Shown: positions 42,003 to 51,052 of the stretch, piece after piece
How positions within the stretch are numbered: position 1 is the first letter of the stretch
Layout of the letters: every line of letters starts with the position of its first letter
DNA from: CAZCTC01 sp964501335
GTDB taxonomy: Bacteria > Chloroflexota > Anaerolineae > B4-G1 > SLSP01
NCBI GenBank assembly: GCA_964501335.1
Contig: CAZCTC010000033.1
Location: 1 to 64,000 of the forward strand
Direction of reading: 5' to 3'
Length of the DNA stretch: 64,000 nucleotides
Notes under the pieces: model-generated
Told to the model about the DNA's origin: nothing
The model's database searches: none
The model's input: only the letters and a program-made list of their open reading frames with translations
Made by a program: the position numbers and the translations under genes

Positions 42003-44650
42003 TATATATGTCCTTTGCGGCGAGGTTCGGGGGGAGGGGCGTCGCGGAGGATTTCCTGGACGAGGGCCAGTTCGGCTTCTCGCGAGGTGATCGTTCCGTC
42101 GAGGCGGCCCTGGCGCAGTTCGGCCAGGATGCGGCGGTAGAGCGGCCCGGGTGCAATGCCCAGGGCGCGCAGATCATCGCCGCCGAGTTCGGCCTGGATG
42201 TGACGCAGTTTTCGCCAGTAATATTCCAGGCGTTCGCAGATCGTGGCATCGTCGGTGATGACCCAGGCAGCTGCCAGCAGCGGGGCATTGAAGGGTTCGA
42301 GTTGGGCGACGATGCGGGAGGGCGTATGCAGCAGGGGCAGCGATTCGAGCGCAGCCTGGAGGGCCGGCAGCTGATCGAAATATTCCTGGATGTGGCGTGG
42401 GAGCATGAGCTGCAGGGCCAGATCGGTGAGCGCTTCGGCATCGAGCCGGTAGAAGAGAATGGCCCAGGGAAGGAAGGCCTGGTTTTCAGGGCTCAATTCC
42501 CAGAGGCCCGGTTCGAGTTGGGTACGCAGCCGTTGATAGCGTGTTTGCAGCCAGTCATCGCTATGCAGCGCCGGATGGATGGCTTGCAGGGCGTGGAAGG
42601 CCTGCAGGCGTTCGAGGGCGGCTTCGGGGCGGGCTTCATGGAAGATCAGGTCCAGTTCGTGGCGAATACGGCTGCCGGTGATGCGGTTGAGCATCGGCAA
42701 AGCATCGGCAATCAGTGCCTCGCTGCGGGGGTCCAGTCGGAAATTGAGCCGGGCTTCGAAGCGGGCGGCACGCAGAATGCGGGTGGGATCGTCGATGAAG
42801 CTGAGACTGTGCAGCACGCGGATGATTTTCTGGCGCAGATCGGCTTCGCCGCCGTAAAAATCCAGCAGCTCGCCCCAGTGATTGGGGTCCAACCGGATGG
42901 CCAGGGTGTTGATGGTGAAATCGCGGCGGTGGAGATCCTGTTTGATCGCGCTCCATTCGACAAGCGGGAGGGCGGTAGGCTCGGAGTAGAATTCCGTGCG
43001 GGCCGTGACCAGATCGATGAAGGCCGGCAGGTTGACCTGACCGGGGGTGGGGGCGGCGGTGTCGGGAGCCACCTCTCGCCAGATTTCTTCGGGAAGGAGC
43101 CATTTGGCAGTGCCGAAGCGGCGATGGGTGCGCACTTCGCCCCCATAGGCCTGGGCGACGGCCTGGGCCAGACGGATGGCATCCCCTTCGACCACAATAT
43201 CGATATCGACGATCGAGTGACCGAGCAAGAGGTCGCGGACGATTCCGCCGACGAAATAGATGGAATAGCCCCGGGTGGCAGCGGCTTCGCCGATGCGATG
43301 GATCAGCGCCAGCAGTGAGGCGGGGAAGATCAGCTCCATCTGTTGAGCGATCTGTTGGCGGCGGGTTTCGCGTTCGGGGGGCGGCAATCGGATCAGATCG
43401 GTGCGGGTGACCACGCCGATGACCTTGCCGTCGGCGACGACCGGGATCTGGCCCCAGCCGGTCTGGATCATCAACATGCGTACTCGTTCGACAGAATCCT
43501 GGGGACTGACGGTCACCTCTCCGGGTTCCATAATTTGGCGCACGGCACGCAGTCTCCAGCCGTGCTGCATGGCCCGGTCCACGGCATTCCGGGTCAGCAG
43601 GCCGATGACGCGGCCGGATTCCTCCACTACGGGATAGCCTTCGTGGCCGGTGCGGAGCATTTGATCGGCGGCGGCGCCGATGAGTTCCTCTGGGGCGACG
43701 GTGCGAACTCGCTGGGACATTAAGGAGCGGACTGAAAGGCGAGGTCGGACGATGGCCGGCAGCAGAGCTTTCAGTTCATCGTGAACTTCCTGGACCGGGC
43801 GTTCCCGGATCTGCGCCGCCGCGGCCCGTTCATGGCCGCGGCCGCCGAAATGGGCGGCAACTTCGGCCACATTGATATCGTCGGTAGAACTGCGGGCGAC
43901 GAGTTGGGTATTGCTGTCCATGCCGACCAGAACGAAGAGCGCCGAAGGGTCGAGCAGATCGCGCAGTTTGTGAGCCAGGGTGGAAATTTCTTCGGACATG
44001 CCTGCGGGGGCCTGGACCCAGGCGATCAGGACTGAATGGCCTCCCAGGCTGAGGGTTTCGGATTGATCGAGCAGCGACTCGTAGAGAGTTTGTTGCCCGG
44101 GAGAGAGCGGGTGGTGGAGGAATTCGTTGACAATGCTCAGATCGGCGCCGCGTTCGAGCAGCCAGGCGGCGGCGCGGAGGTCGCGCGGGGTCACGCCGGC
44201 GTAGGAGAGGGAGCCGGTATCCTCGTAGATTCCCGTCAGCATCAAAGTCGCTTCGACGGAGTTGATGGTGACCAGCCGGGCGGCCAGGGCTTCGACCAGC
44301 AGGGTCGTGGTCGCGCCGATGCGTTGGCCCTGAAAATGCCAGCCAGGGGGCAGCGATTCCGGGGGAGCGTGGTGATCGATGATGATGGCTTCCTCGATCG
44401 GGCCGATGCCGCGCACGGAAGAAACCGTCTGGGTATCGACCAGGATCAATTTGCGGATGTGCTGGCCGCGAGGGAGCATTTCCTGATCCACAAAAGGCAG
44501 CTGGGTGCGGTAGAGGGCGAGGAAGGCCTGGACGTTGCGGTTGAGGCGCCGGGGCAGGACCGGGCGGGCGCTCGGAGTCAATTTGTGCGCGGCCAGGAGG
44601 CTGGCAAGCGCATCGAAATCGGCATTTTCGTGGGTCAGGATGATTTGCAT
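42002..44650 (-). CDS. DHH-CBS-CBS-CCA nucleotidyltransferase fusion, 882 aa
   Basis: Four modules in order: a DHH phosphoesterase (THENADFDALASL near the start, IIDHHAPPESLP, DHHA1 motif GGRGHERAA), two CBS domains (about residues 310-430), and a class II poly(A) polymerase/CCA-adding domain (YFVGGIVRDLLLG, IVDIDIVVEGD near 465-490). Similar fusions occur in several thermophiles and Chloroflexota, where the C-terminal part repairs or builds tRNA 3' ends and the DHH part may act as a nanoRNase or c-di-AMP-type phosphodiesterase. The preferred ATG has GGAGAAATTC upstream and begins the DHH motif. Confidence 0.9.
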   Translation of the reverse strand: MQIILTHENADFDALASLLAAHKLTPSARPVLPRRLNRNVQAFLALYRTQLPFVDQEMLPRGQHIRKLILVDTQTVSSVRGIGPIEEAIIIDHHAPPESLPPGWHFQGQRIGATTTLLVEALAARLVTINSVEATLMLTGIYEDTGSLSYAGVTPRDLRAAAWLLERGADLSIVNEFLHHPLSPGQQTLYESLLDQSETLSLGGHSVLIAWVQAPAGMSEEISTLAHKLRDLLDPSALFVLVGMDSNTQLVARSSTDDINVAEVAAHFGGRGHERAAAAQIRERPVQEVHDELKALLPAIVRPRLSVRSLMSQRVRTVAPEELIGAAADQMLRTGHEGYPVVEESGRVIGLLTRNAVDRAMQHGWRLRAVRQIMEPGEVTVSPQDSVERVRMLMIQTGWGQIPVVADGKVIGVVTRTDLIRLPPPERETRRQQIAQQMELIFPASLLALIHRIGEAAATRGYSIYFVGGIVRDLLLGHSIVDIDIVVEGDAIRLAQAVAQAYGGEVRTHRRFGTAKWLLPEEIWREVAPDTAAPTPGQVNLPAFIDLVTARTEFYSEPTALPLVEWSAIKQDLHRRDFTINTLAIRLDPNHWGELLDFYGGEADLRQKIIRVLHSLSFIDDPTRILRAARFEARLNFRLDPRSEALIADALPMLNRITGSRIRHELDLIFHEARPEAALERLQAFHALQAIHPALHSDDWLQTRYQRLRTQLEPGLWELSPENQAFLPWAILFYRLDAEALTDLALQLMLPRHIQEYFDQLPALQAALESLPLLHTPSRIVAQLEPFNAPLLAAAWVITDDATICERLEYYWRKLRHIQAELGGDDLRALGIAPGPLYRRILAELRQGRLDGTITSREAELALVQEILRDAPPPEPRRKGHI

Positions 44651-44689
44651 GAATTTCTCCGGGGGAGCATTATAGCACGATTGGGGGAT

Positions 44690-44742
44690 ATGGAAGAATG
44701 GGAAGAATGGAAGGGATGGAAGAGATGGAAGAATGGATGGTT
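44690..44742. repeat. GGAAGAATGG minisatellite
   Basis: Imperfect tandem GGAAGAATGG/GGAAGAGATG units between the divergent CCA-enzyme and glycosyltransferase genes. Minus-strand TATAAT at 44674-44669 lies beside it and is probably the CCA-enzyme -10 box. Confidence 0.75.
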
Positions 44743-44831
44743 GAATCATTGGTATAGTTGTGTGCCTGCGAAGAGGACGCGCAACTATATAATAAAGTTG
44801 ATCTATGGAAAGCTCGAGGTGTAATTTCATT

Positions 44832-46415
44832 ATGAAACGATGGATAGCATGGATTCTGTTGTTGTGGGGGGCGGCGGCACTCTTTTTCGTCGCACCGAAT
44901 TGGGATGGCGGTCTGGCGGCGCATCCCGATGAAATTTACGTTCTGGATGCTGCGACTCAGACGGCACCCTGGGGAGATGTCTGCCAGACCATGCCGAACT
45001 TTTCTTACGGTGCGCTGCCGGTGAATCTGCTTTCATTAATAGTGAGAGCTGCGCCGGACACCGATCCGCTTTATGCTGTCAGATTGGCGACCGGATTGTG
45101 GGCCGTGTTGTTTGTTGCAGTCAGCGGGGCATGGGGGAAGGCGTTGGCAGGTCGGCGGGGTGGGTGGTTGGCGGCGATGCTGGCGGCCGTGGCGCCGTTT
45201 ACCATTCAGCAGGCGCATTTTACCACAGTTGATTTGCCGGCGGCGGCATTTTCGGCGGCGGCAGTATTGGCGATGGCGCAGCGGCGGCCCGGTCGAGCCG
45301 GCGTGATGGCGGGACTGGCGCTGGCCTGCAAGGCGTCGTTGGGGTGGGTGGTGATTCCGCTGGCGGTCGGGTTGATGGGCCGTGCGTTCAAGTCATGCCG
45401 GCGAGCGGGGGTAGGGCGGGCCGTTTTGGGATTGGGAGGCGCTTTTATTTTAGGGGCGCCCTGGATGATGTTGGACCCGGTGGCCTGTTTCCAGGGGCCG
45501 TGGATTCAGGCGCAGATGGTGGCGGGTCGGCTCGATTATCCCTATGTCCAGCAATTCGCAGGGACGGTGCCTTTCCTTTATCCTTTAGTGCAGATGGCAT
45601 TGTGGGGGGTGGGGCCGGCGACGGTGCTGGCGGGATTGGCGGCTCTAGGGCGGGCGGCGTGGCGGTTTTGGGAATATCCCCCGGCCGTCAAACTGGGATG
45701 GGTGTGGACGGTGGTGTTCTTTGGGATGACCGCCGGGGTGTTTGTGAAGTTTCCCCGCTATCTGTTGCCGCTTTATCCCTTATGGGTGGCCTGGGCGGCG
45801 CGAGCCTGGCTGGGGGCGAGTGGGCGATCGGTTTGGCGCGGATGGATCGGATTGCTGTTGACCGTTCCTCTGGGAATGGCACAGCTTTCCATTTATACGC
45901 AGCCGCATTCGTGGATTGCCGCGTCGCAATGGATCTATGCGAATGTGCCGGCTGGGAGTCAGATCGTGGTGGAAGACTGGGATCATCCTCTTCCGGTGCC
46001 GCTGGTCGAAGGCAGCGTGGATCAATATCAGCAGGTCAATGCACCGGTTTTTGATTCGGAATCGCCGGAAAAAGCGGCACGGTTGGCCGAACTGGCGCAG
46101 AGTGCCGACGTCATCGTGTTGGCCAGTCCCCGGGGGTATGGGGCGATGGCGCGGCAGCCGGAGCGGTATGAATCAACGCTGGCCTGGTATCGGGAGATTT
46201 TGCAGGCCCCGGATCGGGTGGCCGTGGTGTTCGATCGGTGTCCGCGATGGGGGCCGGTGGCTTTGAGCGATGATCCGTTGGTAGAAGCGGGGATGCCGGC
46301 CGTGGTTTCACTGGCCGAGCGGTGTGGCGCGAGTTATGTCCTGCCCTGGCCGCTTTTGGATGAAAGTTTTCGTGTGTATGATGCCCCGTTGGTGATTTTG
46401 TTGGTGAGACGATGA
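44832..46415 (+). CDS. GT39-like membrane glycosyltransferase, 527 aa
   Basis: Polytopic protein of the dolichyl-phosphate-mannose-dependent GT-C class. About ten hydrophobic segments and an early acidic motif (AAHPDEIYVLDAATQ) resembling the catalytic D/E of PMT-like enzymes are visible; the C-terminal part is soluble. It would use a lipid-linked sugar donor to modify a protein or lipid on the outer face, but the acceptor is unknown. ATG 44832 follows GAGGTG; an in-frame ATG at 44805 lies close to a TATAAT (44788-44793) and could be a leaderless start. Confidence 0.75.
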   Translation: MKRWIAWILLLWGAAALFFVAPNWDGGLAAHPDEIYVLDAATQTAPWGDVCQTMPNFSYGALPVNLLSLIVRAAPDTDPLYAVRLATGLWAVLFVAVSGAWGKALAGRRGGWLAAMLAAVAPFTIQQAHFTTVDLPAAAFSAAAVLAMAQRRPGRAGVMAGLALACKASLGWVVIPLAVGLMGRAFKSCRRAGVGRAVLGLGGAFILGAPWMMLDPVACFQGPWIQAQMVAGRLDYPYVQQFAGTVPFLYPLVQMALWGVGPATVLAGLAALGRAAWRFWEYPPAVKLGWVWTVVFFGMTAGVFVKFPRYLLPLYPLWVAWAARAWLGASGRSVWRGWIGLLLTVPLGMAQLSIYTQPHSWIAASQWIYANVPAGSQIVVEDWDHPLPVPLVEGSVDQYQQVNAPVFDSESPEKAARLAELAQSADVIVLASPRGYGAMARQPERYESTLAWYREILQAPDRVAVVFDRCPRWGPVALSDDPLVEAGMPAVVSLAERCGASYVLPWPLLDESFRVYDAPLVILLVRR

Positions 46416-46484
46416 AAATAATTGCGACCTTTTCCATTTTCTCTAATGGAATTTCAATGCTTCCCTCCTGGATTTTTGTTAAAG

Positions 46485-46512
46485 TTTACCAGGGCGTTGT
46501 TCCACATATTTT
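46485..46512 (+). promoter_or_regulatory. Subtilase promoter candidate
   Basis: TTTACC (46485-46490), 16-bp spacer, TATTTT (46507-46512). Confidence 0.45.
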
Positions 46513-46535
46513 TTATCTGCAAGAGGGAGGGCTCT

Positions 46536-48338
46536 ATGAAACGGTTCGCACAAATCTTGATCGTAGCTGTGATTATTATGGCTACCCTGTCCACGAATGT
46601 ACCGCTTTCTCAGGCAGGCAATCCTGTCCGGGTGATGGTGCAGTTTGCTCCCGGACATAAGGCCGATGTGATGGCCTCTCTTCACACGACGGGCGCTAAG
46701 GTCAATTACGAATTCGATGAACTCAATACGATGGCAATCAGCGTGCCGGAACAGGCGCTGAACGGTTTGCGGAACAACCCCAATGTGGTGATGATTGAGG
46801 AAGATGCGCCCCGCTATTTGATGGGCGGTCAGGTTACGCCTTACGGTATCGATATGGTGCAGGCTCGCGATGTCTGGGATGCCAATCGCGACGGTGCGGT
46901 GGATGCGGGTGCTCCGACGGGAGCCGGTCGGGTGGTTTGTATCATCGATTCCGGGCTGCTCACTTCGCATGAAGATCTGAGCACTTTGCATATTCTGGGG
47001 GGGTATCCCAGCAACTGGAACACCGATGGCTGCGGCCATGGTTCGCACGTTGCCGGTACGATTGCGGCTGCCAACAATGCCGTAGGCGTGGTTGGAGTGA
47101 CTCCTGGCGGCGTTTCCCTGTATATCGTCAAAGTCTTTGGCGATGATTGTTCCTGGACCTATGCCTCGACCCTGGTCGACGCGGCGAATCGTTGCGCCAG
47201 CGCGGGGGCCAATATCGTCAGCATGAGTCTGGGCGGTTCTGCCAAGAGCGTTACCGAGCAGCGGGCTTTCCAGAGCCTGTACGACAAGGGCATTCTTTCT
47301 ATTGCGGCGGCGGGCAACGATGGGACCACCGCTTACAGCTATCCGGCTTCTTACGATTCCGTGATTTCTGTTGCGGCGATCGACGAGAACAAAGTGGTGG
47401 CGGATTTCTCTCAGAAGAATGCTCAGGTTGAACTGGCGGCTCCCGGCGTTTCGGTTTTGAGCACCGTACCGTGGATTGCGACGGATTCCATGAGTGTAGA
47501 CGGCACGAATTATACGGTTCATCATGTTGAGAATGCTGCTTACGGCACGTTGAATGTTCCGTTGGTCAATGGCGGGCTGTGTGATTCCGTCGGCAGCTGG
47601 TCAGGCAAGGCTGTGTTGTGCCAGCGCGGCACCATCAGCTTCTACGATAAAGTGATGAACGTTCAGAACGGTGGTGGGGCGGTGGCGATTATTTACAACA
47701 ATGTAGCCGGTGATCTGTCGGCTACCCTGGGTGACGGATATTCTTCCCTTATCCCGGCGTTGACCATGACTCAAGCCGACGGTGAGTATCTGGTTGCGAA
47801 TAAGTTGGGGGCTTCGGCGGCTATCGTGACCAAAGTTGACAAACCGGCCAGCGGTTATGAGGCCTGGAATGGTACGTCCATGGCGACTCCGCATGTTTCC
47901 GGTGTGGCGGCTCTGGTGTGGAGTGCCTATCCTTCCAAGACCAATGCTCAAATCCGGCAGGCTTTGACCCAGACCGCTCTGGATCTGGGGGCGGCGGGGC
48001 GCGATAGCTCTTATGGTTACGGCCTGGTCCAGACTGCGGCAGCGATCGCTTCCCTGGGCGGTGGTGGCACCGGTGATACGACCGCTCCGGTCATTTCCAA
48101 TGTTGCCTCTGTGGTGACCAACAAACGGGGGGCTTTTGATATTGCCTGGACTACCAATGAAGCAGCAGACAGCAAAGTCGTCATCACGGGAGTGGGGAGT
48201 TATACCAATGCGACCATGGTAACCAGCCATAAGATGTCCTTCCAGGGGACAAAAGGGGTGCGCTATGAGTATTACGTCACTTCGACGGATGCTTCAGGCA
48301 ATACATCGACCGTAGGGCCGTTTTATCATCAGAATTAA
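46536..48338 (+). CDS. Secreted S8 subtilisin-like serine protease, 600 aa
   Basis: Sec signal peptide (KRFAQILIVAVIIMATLSTN to SQAG), an I9-type inhibitor propeptide (VRVMVQFAPGHKADVM) and the catalytic triad D138 (IIDSGLL), H168 (CGHGSHVAGT) and S448 (NGTSMATPHVSG). A PA-type insertion of about 120 residues lies between H168 and S448. A short linker (GGGGTGDTTAP) leads to a fibronectin-III-like C-terminal domain. It probably degrades extracellular protein. GAGGGAGGGCTCT precedes the ATG. A classical terminator follows. Confidence 0.93.
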   Translation: MKRFAQILIVAVIIMATLSTNVPLSQAGNPVRVMVQFAPGHKADVMASLHTTGAKVNYEFDELNTMAISVPEQALNGLRNNPNVVMIEEDAPRYLMGGQVTPYGIDMVQARDVWDANRDGAVDAGAPTGAGRVVCIIDSGLLTSHEDLSTLHILGGYPSNWNTDGCGHGSHVAGTIAAANNAVGVVGVTPGGVSLYIVKVFGDDCSWTYASTLVDAANRCASAGANIVSMSLGGSAKSVTEQRAFQSLYDKGILSIAAAGNDGTTAYSYPASYDSVISVAAIDENKVVADFSQKNAQVELAAPGVSVLSTVPWIATDSMSVDGTNYTVHHVENAAYGTLNVPLVNGGLCDSVGSWSGKAVLCQRGTISFYDKVMNVQNGGGAVAIIYNNVAGDLSATLGDGYSSLIPALTMTQADGEYLVANKLGASAAIVTKVDKPASGYEAWNGTSMATPHVSGVAALVWSAYPSKTNAQIRQALTQTALDLGAAGRDSSYGYGLVQTAAAIASLGGGGTGDTTAPVISNVASVVTNKRGAFDIAWTTNEAADSKVVITGVGSYTNATMVTSHKMSFQGTKGVRYEYYVTSTDASGNTSTVGPFYHQN

Positions 48339-48355
48339 GATCCGGTTTATTTAGA

Positions 48356-48395
48356 ACAACAAACGCACACCGGCATACCGGTGTGCGTTTGTTGT
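48356..48395. terminator. Terminator after the subtilase
   Basis: ACAACAAACGCACACCGG pairs with CCGGTGTGCGTTTGTTGT, an 18-bp stem with loop CATA. It works as an ordinary terminator, unlike the hairpin elements to the left. Confidence 0.8.
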
Positions 48396-48429
48396 GGGGT
48401 TGTAAATAAAATATTTTAAATATAAAAAA

Positions 48430-48457
48430 TTGACTATAACCGAAAAAGATTTATACT
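48430..48457 (+). promoter_or_regulatory. Promoter of candidate small RNA
   Basis: TTGACT (48430-48435), 16-bp spacer, TATACT (48452-48457), with an A/T-rich upstream stretch. No start codon or open frame follows. Confidence 0.65.
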
Positions 48458-48463
48458 GCGGGT

Positions 48464-48541
48464 GTTAAGCCTGTTTTGAGGTTGGGGAGAGATTGCATTG
48501 AAACCGTCCATTGCCACCCCCTGTGCAGTGGGCGGTTTTTA
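48464..48541 (+). ncRNA. Candidate small non-coding RNA, about 78 nt
   Basis: Transcript predicted from the promoter at 48430 to a terminator at 48502-48541 (AACCGTCCATTG pairing with CAGTGGGCGGTT, G-U pairs allowed, followed by TTTTT). No ORF is present. Nearby genes start almost 400 bp away, so a leader role is unlikely. The rest of the gap to 48924 shows nothing beyond A/T-rich sequence and a small CCTGGAAACCAGG hairpin at 48858. Confidence 0.45.
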
Positions 48542-48924
48542 TTAGCAGAGAGTGAGATAGCAGGTTTCAGTTTTTGCTAGTGGGCGCTCCCATCGCAGGT
48601 TCACCTTGTGGTTTTCCTGGAATTTAGCTATTAAAAACATATAAAACTAATTTACTTTTTTGTTTTTGTTTTTTTACTATGCAAGTTCCATCTGTATTCC
48701 ATCTTAACTCCAACTTTTTGAACCAAATCCAACAATAGCCACAACCCGCTCCGGCGCTTTATCGGACGTTCTCATGTTAGGATATGGGATGTGAGCAGGT
48801 AAGTGTTTATCCTCTAAATATTTTGGCACCATATTGTTTACTAAATTGTTGATAGCCTGGAAACCAGGAAAAAATTTCCCTTACGGAAAAATTATGAAGG
48901 CGCTTTTCATTTAAGGAGGAGAAA

Positions 48925-49395
48925 ATGGACGAGGCAATGTTAAAAAGTGCTATGGCGATGGCTGAAAAACGACAACATGTTTGGATCGCGACCACGAATG
49001 AAAAAGGGATTCCTCACCTTGCTTCTGTAGGGAGTTTTTCGGCCCTTCCGGATGGGCGGGTGGTATTGGCTGATTGGTACTGTCCGGAAACCCTGGCCAA
49101 TTTACAGCAGAATGCTCACGTAGCCATTGTTGCCTGGGATGTTGTTTCGGATACGGGGTATCAATTGTTGGGAGAAGTAGAGGAAATTGCTGAATGGAAC
49201 GTATTGGATGAGGAGCATGGGGATTGGGAATATCCCTGGCCGCATTCTTTAATTGAACGGGAATTGTATATTCGGATTGAGCAGGTTTTAGCTTTTAGCC
49301 ATGCACCTCATAGCGATCTGGCTAATGAAGAAGCTACGGGGGCGGTGGGTCGGGTTTCGCAGGAAGCCCTGTTACATTCTACTTCCCAATTGTAA
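48925..49395 (+). CDS. Pyridoxamine 5'-phosphate oxidase-like protein, 156 aa
   Basis: FMN-binding split-barrel protein. IATTNEKGIPHLASVGSF and VVLADWYCPETLANLQQN match the PNPOx-like family, but the substrate-binding residues of true PdxH are not obvious, so a general flavin or cofactor-binding role is safer. AAGGAGGAGAAA precedes the ATG. It is followed 42 bp later by the ferritin-like gene and may be co-regulated with it. Confidence 0.8.
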   Translation: MDEAMLKSAMAMAEKRQHVWIATTNEKGIPHLASVGSFSALPDGRVVLADWYCPETLANLQQNAHVAIVAWDVVSDTGYQLLGEVEEIAEWNVLDEEHGDWEYPWPHSLIERELYIRIEQVLAFSHAPHSDLANEEATGAVGRVSQEALLHSTSQL

Positions 49396-49436
49396 GCGTT
49401 GAACATTCATTCAGGAAAATAAAAGGAGAATCAGAG

Positions 49437-49850
49437 ATGCCAGAATTTTCCAATCCCTTTAGTGGAATTGTTCCTGGACGTAAATTGACTCACGAGGAAT
49501 TAGTTCGGGTTATTCGGTTGGATATAGCGGCTGAACAAGAGGCCATTCATTTGTATATGGCGCATGCCGAAGCTACGGATCATCCGTTAGCCCGGGAAGT
49601 GTTGATTGATGTGGCCAATGAAGAACGAGAACATGTAGGGGAATTTATGCAGTTATTGGAAATATTGACCGGGGATGAAGCTCAATGGCTGGCTCATGGA
49701 CGGGAAGAGGTTCAGGCGATAGAAGGGCGAATGAATGGAGTCCAAGAAGCTGTTTCGGAACGAGTAGAAACGAAATTAAGCCGTGATGGGCGCGTGACGA
49801 GTTCTGGAGAGCCAGAAGATAGGGAAGTTTCATTATCTCCGGAAGGGTAA
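49437..49850 (+). CDS. Encapsulin-type ferritin-like protein, 137 aa
   Basis: Ferritin-fold helix pair with iron ligands in LDIAAEQEAIHLYMAHA and IDVANEEREHVGEFMQLLEI. The sequence closely resembles the N-terminal ferritin-like domain of archaeal encapsulin (PfV-type) and related cargo proteins. No encapsulin shell gene is in the window. The C-terminal tail is acidic and low-complexity. It probably oxidises or stores iron; a stress link is plausible. AAAGGAG with long spacing precedes the ATG. Confidence 0.75.
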   Translation: MPEFSNPFSGIVPGRKLTHEELVRVIRLDIAAEQEAIHLYMAHAEATDHPLAREVLIDVANEEREHVGEFMQLLEILTGDEAQWLAHGREEVQAIEGRMNGVQEAVSERVETKLSRDGRVTSSGEPEDREVSLSPEG

Positions 49851-49942
49851 GTAAAAGAATCTGGGGAAGCTTTGTTATTGGTTTCAGAGATAAAATGGTT
49901 GAGGTGTGCGGGTTTGAATTGGATGGGTGTGGAAAAAGGCTC

Positions 49943-49971
49943 TTGGTTCGGTTTATCGGCAGTCTTATGCT
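49943..49971 (+). promoter_or_regulatory. Weak promoter candidate
   Basis: TTGGTT (49943-49948), 17-bp spacer, TATGCT (49966-49971). Confidence 0.35.
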
Positions 49972-49977
49972 TAGCGA

Positions 49978-50072
49978 GTTAACTCCTGAGCAAAGTGTTG
50001 GGGTTGAAGTGGTTTCAATCTCATAAATAAGATTGATCGAATTAAGGAGGAACCGAATCAGGAGCTTTTTTT
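49978..50072 (+). ncRNA. Possible second small RNA or leader
   Basis: A long stem CTCCTGA (49983-49989)/TCAGGAG (50058-50064) encloses a hairpin TCAATCT/AGATTGA (50015-50036) and is followed by seven T (50066-50072). It lies in the 361-bp gap before the LuxR gene, so it could also be an attenuator of that gene. Confidence 0.3.
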
Positions 50073-50211
50073 GTCGGTAGTCGATTTTAGGGGTTGGGGT
50101 ATCGCGGTGTTAAGCTCAGCTTTTTCAGGTTGAGTATGGGAAGCGTTAAACCTCAAGGTGAAACTTTATAGTGTGGGAATTGTCTGGGGGAGGTTGGTAA
50201 GGAGGCGGAGT

Positions 50212-50892
50212 ATGATGCGGGTACTTCTGGTGGATACGGTGCGATTGATGTGTAGTGTGATGGCGGCTGTGTTAGAGAATGAACCGGATGTGACAATAGC
50301 AGGAACAGCGACGACGTTGGAAGAAGCTTTGGCGATGGCTTCACAATGTGATGTGCTTTTAGTGAACAGTCGGTTACCGGAGGGGGGAGCCTTACGGTTG
50401 ACTCAGGCCGTGGTCGGTGCCGGTTTACCGGCAAAGGTTTTGGTTTTGGGGCTCTCGCATTCTGAAGCCGAGATTCTTCCTTATGTGGAAGCGGGGGCTG
50501 TAGGATATGTGTTGAACGATGATTCTGTGGAAACGCTTATCCGTAATATGCGGGCAGCACATAACGATGAAGCTCAAGTTTCTCCTGAAATTGCGGCGGC
50601 ATTGATCACTCGAGTGGCTGAACTTTCTCAAGGTTTTGGTGATTTTCGTCTCCAGGGACTGGATAATACTGCTGAATTAACTCCTCGAGAGCGAGAGATT
50701 TTGGAATTGATCGGACAGGGGCTTAATAATCAGGAAATTGCCGATCATCTGGTGATCGAGGTGGGGACGGTAAAAAATCATGTGCACAATATCCTGGATA
50801 AGCTGAATGTGACTAATCGGCGAGAAGCTGCGGCTTATGCGATGCGACAATGGGGGATAGAGCGTCCTACCACGCGTTTACGTTCTCTTTGA
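50212..50892 (+). CDS. LuxR/NarL-type regulator with atypical receiver, 226 aa
   Basis: Receiver-like N-terminal domain and a C-terminal LuxR helix-turn-helix (ELTPREREILELIGQGLNNQ, GTVKNHVHNILDKLNV). The phospho-acceptor Asp is replaced: VLLVNSRLPEGG has N52, and only one of the two usual N-terminal acidic residues remains (VDT). It is therefore probably not controlled by phosphorylation. GTAAGGAGGCGGAGT precedes the ATG. A terminator follows. No kinase gene is adjacent. Confidence 0.88.
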   Translation: MMRVLLVDTVRLMCSVMAAVLENEPDVTIAGTATTLEEALAMASQCDVLLVNSRLPEGGALRLTQAVVGAGLPAKVLVLGLSHSEAEILPYVEAGAVGYVLNDDSVETLIRNMRAAHNDEAQVSPEIAAALITRVAELSQGFGDFRLQGLDNTAELTPREREILELIGQGLNNQEIADHLVIEVGTVKNHVHNILDKLNVTNRREAAAYAMRQWGIERPTTRLRSL

Positions 50893-50922
50893 GTGGATGT
50901 GCGGTTGGGTTTGATTGGACGA

Positions 50923-50959
50923 GGGCCGGGAAGGAAGCGTTTCACCGGCCCTTTTTTTT
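50923..50959 (+). terminator. Terminator after the LuxR gene
   Basis: GGGCCGG (50923-50929) pairs with CCGGCCC (50945-50951), followed by eight T (50952-50959). Confidence 0.8.
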
Positions 50960-51052
50960 GAAGGGGAGTTGTTTACCTCGAGGTGTTTCTTCGATGTGAT
51001 TTCCTCAGGTTGATTCCGGGTGAATCCCATTTATTTGCAGGAGGAGTGGGGT

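Noticed and set aside
48807..48995. Minus-strand ORF over the start of the flavin-type gene.
   Set aside because: It overlaps the ribosome binding site and start of a clear gene and shows no domain.
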